From an uncultured Porphyromonas sp. (lineage in GTDB: Bacteria > Bacteroidota > Bacteroidia > Bacteroidales > Porphyromonadaceae): a DNA stretch of 7,452 nucleotides. The stretch spans positions 1 to 7,452 of the forward strand of contig CAMCJO010000103.1 of NCBI GenBank assembly GCA_945875135.1. The letters run 5' to 3'. The translations under genes and the position numbers were made by a program. This document shows, piece after piece, positions 1-5,441 of the stretch. A model generated the notes under the pieces. The model did no database searches, was not told the origin of the DNA, and worked only from the letters and a program-made list of their open reading frames with translations. Position 1 is the stretch's first letter; each line of letters starts with the position of its first letter.

Positions 1-3
1 CGG

Positions 4-813
4 CTAGCCTTTGCGGTGCTGTATCGTCGAGTAGGCCTGCTGGAGTAGCTCGAGGGTGTCACGCGCTGCCTCCTGCTGGGCGCGCTTCTTACTGCTGCCA
101 GCACCGCGCCCTACGGGCTTGCCATCGATCCAGACGCTGTAGACGAAGTGATCGTGAGGAGCCATATCGTGCTCCTCGAGACGAAACTCGTGCGAGAGGT
201 GATGCTTCTGCACCCACTCGATGAGCTCGCTCTTATAGTTCTGGATACTCGCCACCGTGTGCGCCTGCATATCGCGATAGGTGGGGAGGATAAAGTCGCG
301 GACGAAGTCCTGCGTACGGGCGTAGCCCTGATCGAGGTAGATGGCTCCGATGAGTGCCTCCACAGTGTTGCCGTAGATATCTACCGAGTTGTCTAATGCG
401 CTCGGCACCATGACGATATAACGCTCTAGATGCAGACGTCGGCCCACCTCGTTATTGACGGGACGACTCACGAGCGAGCTCTTGCACTTGCTCAGCTCGC
501 CTTCGTCCCATGTGGGATGGAGATGATAGAGGTAGGTACAGATAGAGGCTTCGAGGACTGCGTCTCCGAGGAATTCAAGTCGCTCATTATTGAGCTTCTC
601 ACCACCCTCCCCGATGATCGTGCAGGAGCGGTGACGCATCGCTAGCTGGTAGAGGTCTGTGCGGACTGGCACGATGCCTATCCGATCGAAGAGTGTGGTC
701 AGATTGGGCGTGCGCTGCGAGCTGCCACCACGTATGCCGCGCCACCAATGCTGCCAGCGCTCGCCTAGCTCCTGAAGCCACATCCTAGTCCTAGAGCGTC
801 TCATCAGACTCAT
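4..813 (-). CDS. rnc: Ribonuclease III
   Basis: 269-residue RNase III, the double-strand-specific endoribonuclease that matures rRNA and cuts structured mRNAs. The nuclease domain spans about residues 38-185 and holds the signature NNERLEFLGDAVL (75-87), with acidic residues E77, E80 and D84, then DEG (E104), and the second metal-site stretch NTVEALIGAIYLD ending the core, with E152. A C-terminal double-stranded RNA-binding domain (about 190-260) shows the SSKKRAQQEAA helix. At residue 149 an Asn stands where E. coli has catalytic Asp114. A basic, Trp-rich N-terminal extension of about 35 residues makes it longer than E. coli RNase III (226 aa). The ATG at 811-813 is preferred because AGAAAGG lies 7 nt upstream; Met4 and Met11 are alternatives. 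It follows fabF by 139 bp on the same strand, with a large hairpin in between. Family assignment is secure. Confidence 0.97.
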   Translation of the reverse strand: MSLMRRSRTRMWLQELGERWQHWWRGIRGGSSQRTPNLTTLFDRIGIVPVRTDLYQLAMRHRSCTIIGEGGEKLNNERLEFLGDAVLEASICTYLYHLHPTWDEGELSKCKSSLVSRPVNNEVGRRLHLERYIVMVPSALDNSVDIYGNTVEALIGAIYLDQGYARTQDFVRDFILPTYRDMQAHTVASIQNYKSELIEWVQKHHLSHEFRLEEHDMAPHDHFVYSVWIDGKPVGRGAGSSKKRAQQEAARDTLELLQQAYSTIQHRKG

Positions 814-841
814 AGCACGGCCTTTCTAAAGGAGCAAAAAG

Positions 842-898
842 AGCGACACCCCTTCACACTCGTCGACTCTAAAGTGACGTGCGTGAGGGAGTGTCGCT
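842..898 (-). terminator. Long hairpin plus T5 between fabF and rnc: attenuator, terminator or RNase III target
   Basis: AGCGACAC (842-849) pairs exactly with GTGTCGCT (891-898). Pairing continues inwards with mismatches at 853/887, 858/882 and 860/880 and a bulged base at 865, through TCAC/GTGA and CGTC/GACG to ACT/AGT around a 4-nt loop at 869-872. By hand count this gives about 23 pairs over 57 nt on the leftward transcript. Directly after the stem, the leftward strand reads C then five Ts (841-836), as in a Rho-independent terminator. It lies 55 nt after the fabF stop codon and 28 nt before the rnc start. No TAnnTTTG box lies between it and rnc, so rnc expression probably depends on read-through. 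The same fold could instead be an RNase III cleavage site. Confidence 0.8.
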
Positions 899-952
899 GA
901 TAGGTTGTCATGGGGCTCTATGCGGCGCGATCGACCTGTAGTGAATATGCGC

Positions 953-2206
953 TTACCGAACCTTCTTGAAGATGACGCAGGCGTTGTGGCCTCCGAAGCC
1001 GAAGGTGTTGCTCATGGCTACGTTGACGGTACGCTTTTGTGCCTTGTCAAAGGTGAAGTTGAGCTTGTAGTCTATCTGATCATCTTCGTCGCCTGGCTCA
1101 TGATTGATGGTCGGCGTGACGACATCTTCCTGGATGGACTTGACGATAGCCATAGCCTCTAGAGCTCCCGTAGCACCGAGGAGGTGCCCTGTCATAGACT
1201 TTGAGGAGCTGATGTTGAGATCGTAAGCTTTGTCGCCCCAGACGCTTTGGATCGCTTTGACCTCTGAAGCATCACCGACAGGTGTCGAGGTGCCGTGAAC
1301 GTTGATGTAGTCTACATCCTCGGGCTTCATGCCTGCATCCTCTAGGGCGCGGGTCATCACGAGCTTGGCTCCCAGTCCCTCTGGGTGGCTAGCGGTCAGG
1401 TGATACGCATCGGCCGATAGACCGAAGCCGGCAAACTCTGCATAGATCTTAGCACCACGAGCGACCGCATGCTCATACTCCTCTAGTATGAGGATGGCAG
1501 CACCCTCGCCTAGCACAAAGCCGTCACGGCTAGCACTGAAGGGACGAGAGGCGGTCTCGGGTGAGTCGTTGCGTGTGGAGAGAGCGTGCATCGCGTTGAA
1601 GCCACCGATACCAGCGACTGTCACAGCAGCCTCACTACCACCGGCCACCATCATCTTTGCCTTGCCGAGACGTATCATGATAGCGGCATCGATGATCGCA
1701 TTCGTCGAGGAGGCACAAGCTGAGGCGACGCTATAGTTGGGTCCGTGAAAGCCGTACTCGATCGATACGAGTCCAGCAGCGATGTCGGAGATCATCTTCG
1801 GGATGAAGAAGGGGTTGAAGCGGGGGCCCCGCTCGGGGTCATACTGCATGATCTCCTCCTGGAAGGTCTCTAGCCCTCCGATACCTGCGCTGATGATGAC
1901 GCCGACCTCGTTTTTGTCGACATGCTCTAGGTCTACAGCTGTGTCTGCGATCGCCTCTTTTGTTGCCACGAGGGCGAGCTGAGTGTATCGGTCATAGCGA
2001 CGTACCTCCTTGCGGTCGAAGTGCTCTTCTGGATTAAAACCCTTGACCTCACAGGCGAACTGGGTCTTGAACTTGGAGGCGTCAAACTGTGTGATGGGAG
2101 CTGCTCCACTCTTACCAGCTAGCAGGTTTTGCCAAGTGGTAGGAGCGTCATTGCCAATGGGGGTGATGGCACCTAGGCCAGTCACGACTACTCTGTTAAA
2201 TTGCAT
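953..2206 (-). CDS. fabF: 3-oxoacyl-[acyl-carrier-protein] synthase II (KAS II)
   Basis: 417-residue condensing enzyme of type II fatty acid synthesis. It joins malonyl-ACP to a growing acyl-ACP with loss of CO2, in the cytoplasm. The thiolase-fold catalytic triad is complete: Cys164 in SVASACASSTNAI, His304 in NVHGTSTPVGD, and His341 in KSMTGHLLGATG, with Lys336 just before it. The C-terminal GFGGHN (403-408) and the gating Phe402 are present. Length matches E. coli FabF (413 aa), and the C-H-H arrangement excludes the FabH (C-H-N) class. The start at 2204-2206 gives the usual N-terminus MQFNRVVVTGLGAITPIG. It lies downstream of acpP, whose product carries its substrate. The 244-bp spacer contains no TAnnTTTG box on this strand, so it is probably cotranscribed with acpP. 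Confidence 0.98.
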   Translation of the reverse strand: MQFNRVVVTGLGAITPIGNDAPTTWQNLLAGKSGAAPITQFDASKFKTQFACEVKGFNPEEHFDRKEVRRYDRYTQLALVATKEAIADTAVDLEHVDKNEVGVIISAGIGGLETFQEEIMQYDPERGPRFNPFFIPKMISDIAAGLVSIEYGFHGPNYSVASACASSTNAIIDAAIMIRLGKAKMMVAGGSEAAVTVAGIGGFNAMHALSTRNDSPETASRPFSASRDGFVLGEGAAILILEEYEHAVARGAKIYAEFAGFGLSADAYHLTASHPEGLGAKLVMTRALEDAGMKPEDVDYINVHGTSTPVGDASEVKAIQSVWGDKAYDLNISSSKSMTGHLLGATGALEAMAIVKSIQEDVVTPTINHEPGDEDDQIDYKLNFTFDKAQKRTVNVAMSNTFGFGGHNACVIFKKVR

Positions 2207-2300
2207 AGGCTATATCAAAGTCAAGCGTCAGGGATATGAGGAGTCTGCTGCGATAAGCAACAGGTTCTAGCGGTGTAAACTGAATGTGGGGAAATGCACA

Positions 2301-2344
2301 AGGGCAAGCCCAGCACCCATGCTGGGAGATCTGAGACTTGCCCT
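2301..2344 (-). promoter_or_regulatory. Nested hairpin in acpP-fabF spacer (fabF-proximal)
   Basis: Outer arms AGGGCAAG (2301-2308) and CTTGCCCT (2337-2344) are perfect complements. Inside them, CCCAGCA (2309-2315) pairs with TGCTGGG (2320-2326) around the 4-base loop CCCA. The two stems are continuous on one side and separated by a 10-nt bulge (2327-2336) on the other, giving 15 uninterrupted pairs apart from that bulge. No T-run follows on either strand, so an ordinary intrinsic terminator is unlikely. It is probably an RNA processing, stability or regulatory element in the acpP-fabF message, ending about 95 nt before the fabF start codon. Confidence 0.7.
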
Positions 2345-2361
2345 CGGGCTATGTATATACG

Positions 2362-2407
2362 ACAGAGGATATAGGTAGTCGCATTAGCTATGCGACGAGA
2401 CCTCTGT
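2362..2407 (-). promoter_or_regulatory. Nested hairpin in acpP-fabF spacer (middle)
   Basis: Outer arms ACAGAGG (2362-2368) and CCTCTGT (2401-2407) enclose a second perfect stem, GTCGCAT (2378-2384) with ATGCGAC (2390-2396), around the 5-base loop TAGCT. Internal loops of 9 nt and 4 nt separate the two stems. The design repeats that of the neighbouring element at 2301-2344 (outer stem, asymmetric internal loop, inner stem) without sharing its sequence. No T-run follows, and the function is unknown. Confidence 0.65.
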
Positions 2408-2416
2408 ATCGCATGG

Positions 2417-2443
2417 TGAGGAGAGTACGGTGTCTACTCCTCA
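2417..2443 (-). terminator. Hairpin immediately after acpP stop
   Basis: TGAGG (2417-2421) and AGTA (2424-2427) pair with CCTCA (2439-2443) and TACT (2435-2438), leaving a 2-nt bulge at 2422-2423 and a 7-nt loop; 9 pairs in all. It begins 7 nt after the acpP stop codon on the leftward transcript. No T-tract follows, so it may stabilise the 3' end of a separate acpP message rather than terminate transcription. Such an end would let AcpP be made in excess over FabF. Confidence 0.5.
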
Positions 2444-2450
2444 GGATGGC

Positions 2451-2690
2451 TTATGCTAGCTGCTTCTCGATATAGTCGATAGCGTCGCCAACGGTCTTGA
2501 TACCCTCAGCCTCTTCGTCGGGGATGGTCATATCAAACTCCTTCTCGAAGGCCATCATCAGCTCGACAGTGTCGAGTGAGTCAGCACCAAGATCGGTCGT
2601 GAAGTTGGCCTCACGAGTTACCTCTGAGAGCTCGACGTTGAGCTTGTCTGCGATTAGGTCTTTGACCTTGCTTTCTACTTCTGCGTTCAT
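2451..2690 (-). CDS. acpP: Acyl carrier protein
   Basis: 79-residue acidic acyl carrier protein, the cytoplasmic carrier of growing fatty acyl chains. Ser38 in GADSLD (35-40) is the site for the 4'-phosphopantetheine arm. The following recognition helix [12 protein letters not shown] and the TVGDAIDYI segment near the C-terminus are typical. Length and charge match the family. The ATG at 2688-2690 gives the standard [13 protein letters not shown] start; no clear Shine-Dalgarno is visible, only A/T-rich sequence, as is common in Bacteroidota. It is first in the acpP-fabF-rnc cluster and divergent from purN. A candidate -7 box at 2872-2879 would give a leader of roughly 175 nt. Confidence 0.98.
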   Translation of the reverse strand: MNAEVESKVKDLIADKLNVELSEVTREANFTTDLGADSLDTVELMMAFEKEFDMTIPDEEAEGIKTVGDAIDYIEKQLA

Positions 2691-2797
2691 TGCTTAATAG
2701 GTTTATTGGATGAATAATTGATTAGTCATATTGGGTCGGTAAAGCATCGGTGCAGACCGCTTGGCACTGAGGCGTAGCGCATCCGCAGATTTAGCTG

Positions 2798-2805
2798 TAC
2801 CTTTG
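2798..2805 (+). promoter_or_regulatory. Candidate -7 promoter box for purN
   Basis: TACCTTTG fits the Bacteroidota -7 consensus TAnnTTTG exactly, 83 bp before the purN ATG. It lies inside a perfect 6-bp inverted repeat, CTGTAC (2795-2800) and GTACAG (2805-2810), with loop CTTT, which could be an operator. No convincing -33 TTTG is seen at the usual distance. Confidence 0.55.
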
Positions 2806-2844
2806 TACAGAAGAGGCGTGAAAGCGTGTAGATGCCACTGCATT

Positions 2845-2871
2845 TTGCACACATGCGCCCCTTATGTGCAA
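2845..2871. promoter_or_regulatory. Inverted repeat at the acpP/purN divergent region (possible operator)
   Basis: TTGCACA (2845-2851) and TGTGCAA (2865-2871) are perfect 7-bp complements separated by 13 bp. The right arm touches the candidate acpP -7 box (2872-2879), so the repeat would cover the expected acpP transcription start and part of the purN leader. It may be a repressor site or an RNA hairpin; no known regulator is recognised. Confidence 0.4.
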
Positions 2872-2879
2872 CAAATGTA
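2872..2879 (-). promoter_or_regulatory. Candidate -7 promoter box for acpP-fabF-rnc
   Basis: Read leftward this is TACATTTG, an exact match to TAnnTTTG and the only one found upstream of acpP on that strand. It implies a long acpP leader. It lies only 9 bp before the purN start codon, so acpP and purN transcripts would overlap face to face. No clear -33 box is visible. Confidence 0.45.
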
Positions 2880-2888
2880 CGAATAAAA

Positions 2889-3476
2889 ATGGAAACCATA
2901 GCTATCTTCGCCTCAGGCAATGGAACAAATGCGGAGGCTCTTGTACACTATCTGGCTCATATCGACGACATTTCTGTCGCGCTCATAGCGACCGACAACC
3001 CCCACGCTGGAGTTCTCAAGCGTGCTGAGAGACTGGGCATACCGTCCCTCACCTTCCAGCGCAAGGAGATGCGTGAGCCCGCATTTGCTAAGCAACTCCG
3101 AGAGCAATATCAGGTGACTGCGATCGTTCTCGCGGGCTTCCTCGGCTTGGTGCCTGAGAGCTTGCTACGCGCTTTCCCGCAGCGGATCCTCAACATTCAC
3201 CCAGGGCTGCTACCCGACTATGGGGGCAAAGGGATGTATGGCGATCGCGTCCATGAGCGTGTACTAGAGGAGCACTGCGCCATGAGCGGCATCACGATCC
3301 ACCTCATCGATGAACAGTTCGACCGTGGCTCGACGCTCTGCGAGGTGCGCCTAGCGGTTCACCCTGACGACACGGTCGAGACGCTCGCTGAGCGCATCCA
3401 TCGCCTGGAGCACACCTACTACCCAGTGGTCGTCGCCGACTACCTTACACGTCCCGACCTCCCGCCACTCGTCTAG
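2889..3476 (+). CDS. purN: Phosphoribosylglycinamide formyltransferase
   Basis: 195-residue GAR transformylase of purine synthesis, which transfers the formyl group of 10-formyltetrahydrofolate to GAR to give FGAR. From the chosen start, the N-terminal phosphate-binding loop is ASGNGTNAE (8-16). The catalytic segment NIHPGLLPDYGGKGMYG contains Asn102 and His104, and Asp145 in DEQFDRG corresponds to the essential E. coli Asp144. The ATG at 2889-2891 is preferred over the in-frame ATG at 2832 because METIAIFASGNG is the family N-terminus, the extra 19 residues show no family features, and AATAAAA precedes it. It diverges from acpP and converges on the DUF2130 gene. It is not beside other purine genes here. 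Confidence 0.96.
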   Translation: METIAIFASGNGTNAEALVHYLAHIDDISVALIATDNPHAGVLKRAERLGIPSLTFQRKEMREPAFAKQLREQYQVTAIVLAGFLGLVPESLLRAFPQRILNIHPGLLPDYGGKGMYGDRVHERVLEEHCAMSGITIHLIDEQFDRGSTLCEVRLAVHPDDTVETLAERIHRLEHTYYPVVVADYLTRPDLPPLV

Positions 3477-3487
3477 CGCAGCTAAAT

Positions 3488-3514
3488 GAGACTGTTGCAA
3501 AAGTCAACTGTCTC
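3488..3514 (+). terminator. Hairpin after purN
   Basis: GAGAC (3488-3492) and GTTG (3494-3497) pair with CAAC (3505-3508) and GTCTC (3510-3514), with one T/T mismatch and a 7-nt loop. It starts 11 nt after the purN stop codon. The downstream T content is modest. It may be the first part of a double termination region. The left arm resembles ends of some IS5-type elements, but this resemblance is from memory and unproven. Confidence 0.45.
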
Positions 3515-3522
3515 TTAATGAT

Positions 3523-3562
3523 AGAGGGGACCCGATCGCACGGTAGCGGTCGAGTCCCCTCT
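3523..3562. terminator. Bidirectional terminator between purN and the DUF2130 gene
   Basis: AGAGGGGAC (3523-3531) and GTCCCCTCT (3554-3562) form a perfect, GC-rich 9-bp stem, with a short inner CCG/CGG pairing possible. It sits between convergent genes, 46 nt after purN and 26 nt after the DUF2130 stop. Rightward it is followed by CTATATATTATAT, which is only moderately T-rich; leftward by ATCATTAA. Position and stem strength favour service in both directions. Confidence 0.75.
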
Positions 3563-3588
3563 CTATATATTATATCGTGTTTGGAAGC

Positions 3589-4911
3589 CTAATCCTCTGA
3601 TGGCTCTTCAAGTGCACGCTGCGCCTTGAGCTCCTTAAACTTAGCCTGCATGGTCGGATTCTTGTAGGTGAGCTTGCGAATGGTCAGTGCCTCCGCCTTG
3701 TCGTTGGCTAGGCGCAGGTTGTTTTCACTACCGATAAGGTTGTTCTTGATCTTTTGCAGATGCTCGATCGACTTGTCGATCTCTTTGATTGCATCCCGAA
3801 ACTTATTACTCGCTAGGCGGTAGTTGTTTCCGAACTTCTCCTTGAACTCCTCTATATCCTCCTCAAAGTGTGTGATATCGATGGACTGCTGTTGCGCCTC
3901 GAAGAGCTGCTTGCGTATGTCGAGGCTCTTGCGTGAGGCGGAGACGAGGAGCGTGATGAGTGGCACGAAAAACTGGGGGCGGATCACATACATCTTCTCG
4001 TAGCGGTGTGACTTGTCGACGATACCGCCGTTGTAGAGCTCGTTGTCGCCCTCCAGGAGCGACACGAGGACGGCGTACTCGCACCCTTTCTTGCGTCGAT
4101 CCTCGTCAAGCTTCTTGAGAAAGTCTTCGTTGCGATGCTTCGTGGAGGTCGTGTCAGACTCGTTTTTCATCTCAAACATGATGGAGATGTACTCTAGCTC
4201 ACCTTCATCGGCATAGTCACGAAAGATGAAGTCTCCCTTGGTGCCACCGACCACATCATTGTCCTTCTCAAAGTATGCGTTGGGATAAAAGGGTCTCAGC
4301 TTCTGCTCAAACTCCAAGGCGCAGTGCTGCTCGAGTGTCTCACCCAGCATCTTGGTGGACATGCGAGACTTGAGGTCTTTGTAAAAGTCTACCTCTTGCT
4401 CTAGCACCTTCTTCTCTAGCTCGTGTTGCTCTTGCAGTTGCTTGACCTCTAGCTGAGCCTCTTTGCTCTGTAGCTCCACCCGAGCCTGCAGTGCAGTGAT
4501 CTCTTGCTCCTTAGCTTGTAGTGCTTTCTGGTTCTCGGCCTGCACCTTCAGGCGCTCATTGTCTCGTAGGCTCTCTTGCTGTGCTAGCTGCGCCTGCAGC
4601 TCGATGAGCGTTTGCTCTTTGTTGGCCAGAGCTAGCTTCAGATCCGCCTGGCTCTTCTCGCCCATAGCGTCGAGCTTGCTCTGGAGCTGTACCAGCTCGT
4701 TATCTCGCTGTGAGAGTTGCTCCTTGAGTGCTGCCTCGGCCTGTGCCACGGCGAGCTGCTGCGCCTGTCGGCCTTGCTCCTCTACCAGCGCTACGCGCTC
4801 AGCGAGCGCCTTGTCAAAAGCCTCGCCACGCACCTGCTCTAGCAGCTGCGCATAGCCACGCTCATCGATACTAAACGGCTGATGGCAATTCGGACAAACT
4901 AATTCGTGCAT
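3589..4911 (-). CDS. DUF2130 family coiled-coil protein with a possible nuclease-like core
   Basis: 440 residues. The N-terminus [13 protein letters not shown] has one CxxC pair (C6, C9), like half a zinc ribbon. Residues about 22-185 are a long Gln/Glu/Lys/Ala-rich coiled coil. The DUF2130 region (about 185-330) contains [18 protein letters not shown] and FEMKNESD. Acidic residues E191/E194, then D227, then E247-x-K249 fit the spacing of a PD-(D/E)xK nuclease core, which is inference from pattern alone. A second helical, coiled-coil-prone segment (about 335-405) follows, ending in a basic tail and EEPSED. No signal peptide or membrane segment is seen, so it is probably cytoplasmic. Its cellular role is unknown to me. 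It is a single gene, convergent with purN, with a candidate promoter at 4986-4993 and a heptad-repeat leader. Family assignment is good; catalytic activity is only a suggestion. Confidence 0.85.
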   Translation of the reverse strand: MHELVCPNCHQPFSIDERGYAQLLEQVRGEAFDKALAERVALVEEQGRQAQQLAVAQAEAALKEQLSQRDNELVQLQSKLDAMGEKSQADLKLALANKEQTLIELQAQLAQQESLRDNERLKVQAENQKALQAKEQEITALQARVELQSKEAQLEVKQLQEQHELEKKVLEQEVDFYKDLKSRMSTKMLGETLEQHCALEFEQKLRPFYPNAYFEKDNDVVGGTKGDFIFRDYADEGELEYISIMFEMKNESDTTSTKHRNEDFLKKLDEDRRKKGCEYAVLVSLLEGDNELYNGGIVDKSHRYEKMYVIRPQFFVPLITLLVSASRKSLDIRKQLFEAQQQSIDITHFEEDIEEFKEKFGNNYRLASNKFRDAIKEIDKSIEHLQKIKNNLIGSENNLRLANDKAEALTIRKLTYKNPTMQAKFKELKAQRALEEPSED

Positions 4912-4960
4912 AGGGATTAGAGTTTAGAGGTTAGAAGTTAGAAAATAGAGGTTAGAGAGT
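4912..4960 (-). repeat. Seven tandem heptanucleotide repeats in the DUF2130 gene leader
   Basis: On the given strand the 49 bases split exactly into seven 7-mers: AGGGATT, AGAGTTT, AGAGGTT, AGAAGTT, AGAAAAT, AGAGGTT, AGAGAGT (consensus AGAGGTT). On the coding strand they read as pyrimidine-rich CTCTAAC-like units ending right at the ATG (4909-4911), where a ribosome-binding site would be. Units are degenerate, so the array looks old, but copy-number change could alter initiation. Confidence 0.85.
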
Positions 4961-4985
4961 GATCCGATCGTCCTCTCTCTACTTG

Positions 4986-4993
4986 CAAATATA
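4986..4993 (-). promoter_or_regulatory. Candidate -7 promoter box for the DUF2130 gene
   Basis: Read leftward this is TATATTTG, an exact TAnnTTTG match 74 bp before the start codon. Transcription would begin just before the heptad repeats and include all of them in a short leader. No clear -33 box is visible. Confidence 0.5.
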
Positions 4994-5075
4994 CATCTTC
5001 TCAGTCTAAGACGGAGCAGAGAGCTTGGCTAGTCTGCTCCCCTAGCCTGCTCCTGACGAACTATCATAAAACAAA

Positions 5076-5110
5076 ATAAGCGTAGGAGCTGTGCGGCTCA
5101 CTACGCTTAT
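5076..5110 (-). terminator. Intrinsic terminator of the tRNA-Gly transcript
   Basis: ATAAGCGTAG (5076-5085) and CTACGCTTAT (5101-5110) are perfect 10-bp complements. They enclose GAGC (5086-5089) paired with GCTC (5096-5099), with a single unpaired A at 5100 and a 6-nt loop: 14 pairs. On the leftward strand the stem runs straight into TTTGTTTTATG, a U-rich tail. It lies 38 nt beyond the tRNA 3' end, a clear Rho-independent terminator. Confidence 0.88.
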
Positions 5111-5148
5111 CTGTTCTTACTCTAAACCAATATCTTTATATCTCGAAG

Positions 5149-5221
5149 AGCGGAAGACGGGACTCGAACCCGCGACCCCAACCTTGGCAAGGTTGTGCTC
5201 TACCAACTGAGCTACTTCCGC
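5149..5221 (-). tRNA. tRNA-Gly (anticodon GCC)
   Basis: The leftward strand folds into a complete cloverleaf: acceptor GCGGAAG/CTTCCGC, D stem GCTC/GAGC with loop AGTTGGTA, anticodon stem CAACC/GGTTG with loop TTGCCAA, 5-base variable loop, and T stem GCGGG/CCCGT with loop TTCGAGT. The GCC anticodon reads GGC and GGT (GGU) codons. The discriminator base is U, usual for bacterial tRNA-Gly. The 3' CCA is not encoded and would have to be added. It sits between rpsO and the DUF2130 gene, with its own candidate promoter (5336-5343) and terminator (5076-5110). Confidence 0.97.
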
Positions 5222-5260
5222 ATTTCGGACCTTCCCTCTTATGCCCCTCTTGTATTACTA

Positions 5261-5287
5261 TGAGTATCCCAAAAAAGACGATACTCA
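5261..5287 (-). other. Hairpin in the leader upstream of tRNA-Gly
   Basis: TGAGTATC (5261-5268) and GATACTCA (5280-5287) are perfect 8-bp complements around an 11-nt loop that is T-rich on the leftward strand. It lies 40 nt before the mature tRNA 5' end and after the candidate promoter. It could shape the precursor for 5' processing, or end read-through from rpsO, but no T-run follows the stem. Confidence 0.5.
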
Positions 5288-5335
5288 GCCTAACCACCGA
5301 GAGGTGCTAAAGGGTGTCCTGCCGATTTGTGAGTA

Positions 5336-5343
5336 CAAAGGTA
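5336..5343 (-). promoter_or_regulatory. Candidate -7 promoter box for tRNA-Gly
   Basis: Read leftward this is TACCTTTG, an exact TAnnTTTG match and the form also seen upstream of rpsO and purN. It would give a precursor leader of roughly 105 nt. The flank to its right is A/T-rich, but no standard -33 TTTG is seen. Confidence 0.6.
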
Positions 5344-5398
5344 CGAAAACTTTTTGAATCTGCAATAGCTTCGGGGATTTGTTTTTCGGATCTCCTCC

Positions 5399-5437
5399 CG
5401 TAGCTAGTTCCCCACCTAGGACTTTCGGCTAGCTGCG
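5399..5437 (-). terminator. Weak stem just after rpsO (possible terminator)
   Basis: CGTAGCTAG (5399-5407) and CTAGCTGCG (5429-5437) pair at eight of nine positions on the leftward transcript, with a 21-nt loop. It begins 4 nt after the rpsO stop codon. The strand then reads GGGAGGAGATCCGAAAAAC with no T-run, so terminator function is uncertain. Confidence 0.35.
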
Positions 5438-5441
5438 CTAC

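Noticed and set aside
4..794. Frequent CTAG tetranucleotides (six in rnc: 4, 426, 642, 765, 785 and 791)
   Set aside because: CTAG is rare in many bacteria, but here it seems a general property of the organism's codon use (CTA and CTN-AGN pairs), not a local signal.
905..1162. Rightward 85-codon open frame over the fabF 3' end
   Set aside because: Almost wholly antisense to the conserved fabF C-terminus; no independent evidence of coding.
2245..2263. Small imperfect stem CTGCTGC/GCAACAG before fabF
   Set aside because: Only six pairs with a mismatch, at the level expected by chance; not reported as a feature.
2832..2888. Upstream in-frame ATG that would add 19 residues to PurN
   Set aside because: The added residues show no family features, and the segment overlaps the inverted repeat and the candidate acpP promoter. 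METIAIFASGNG is the normal family start.
2726..2920. Leftward 64-codon open frame across the acpP leader and the purN start
   Set aside because: Its start lies upstream of the expected acpP transcription start and overlaps purN in antisense; the composition is not protein-like and there is no ribosome-binding site.
4463..4855. Rightward 130-codon open frame rich in Ser, Cys and Arg
   Set aside because: It is the antisense shadow of the coiled-coil part of the DUF2130 gene; its odd composition mirrors the Gln/Glu/Leu codons of that gene, and it matches no family I know.
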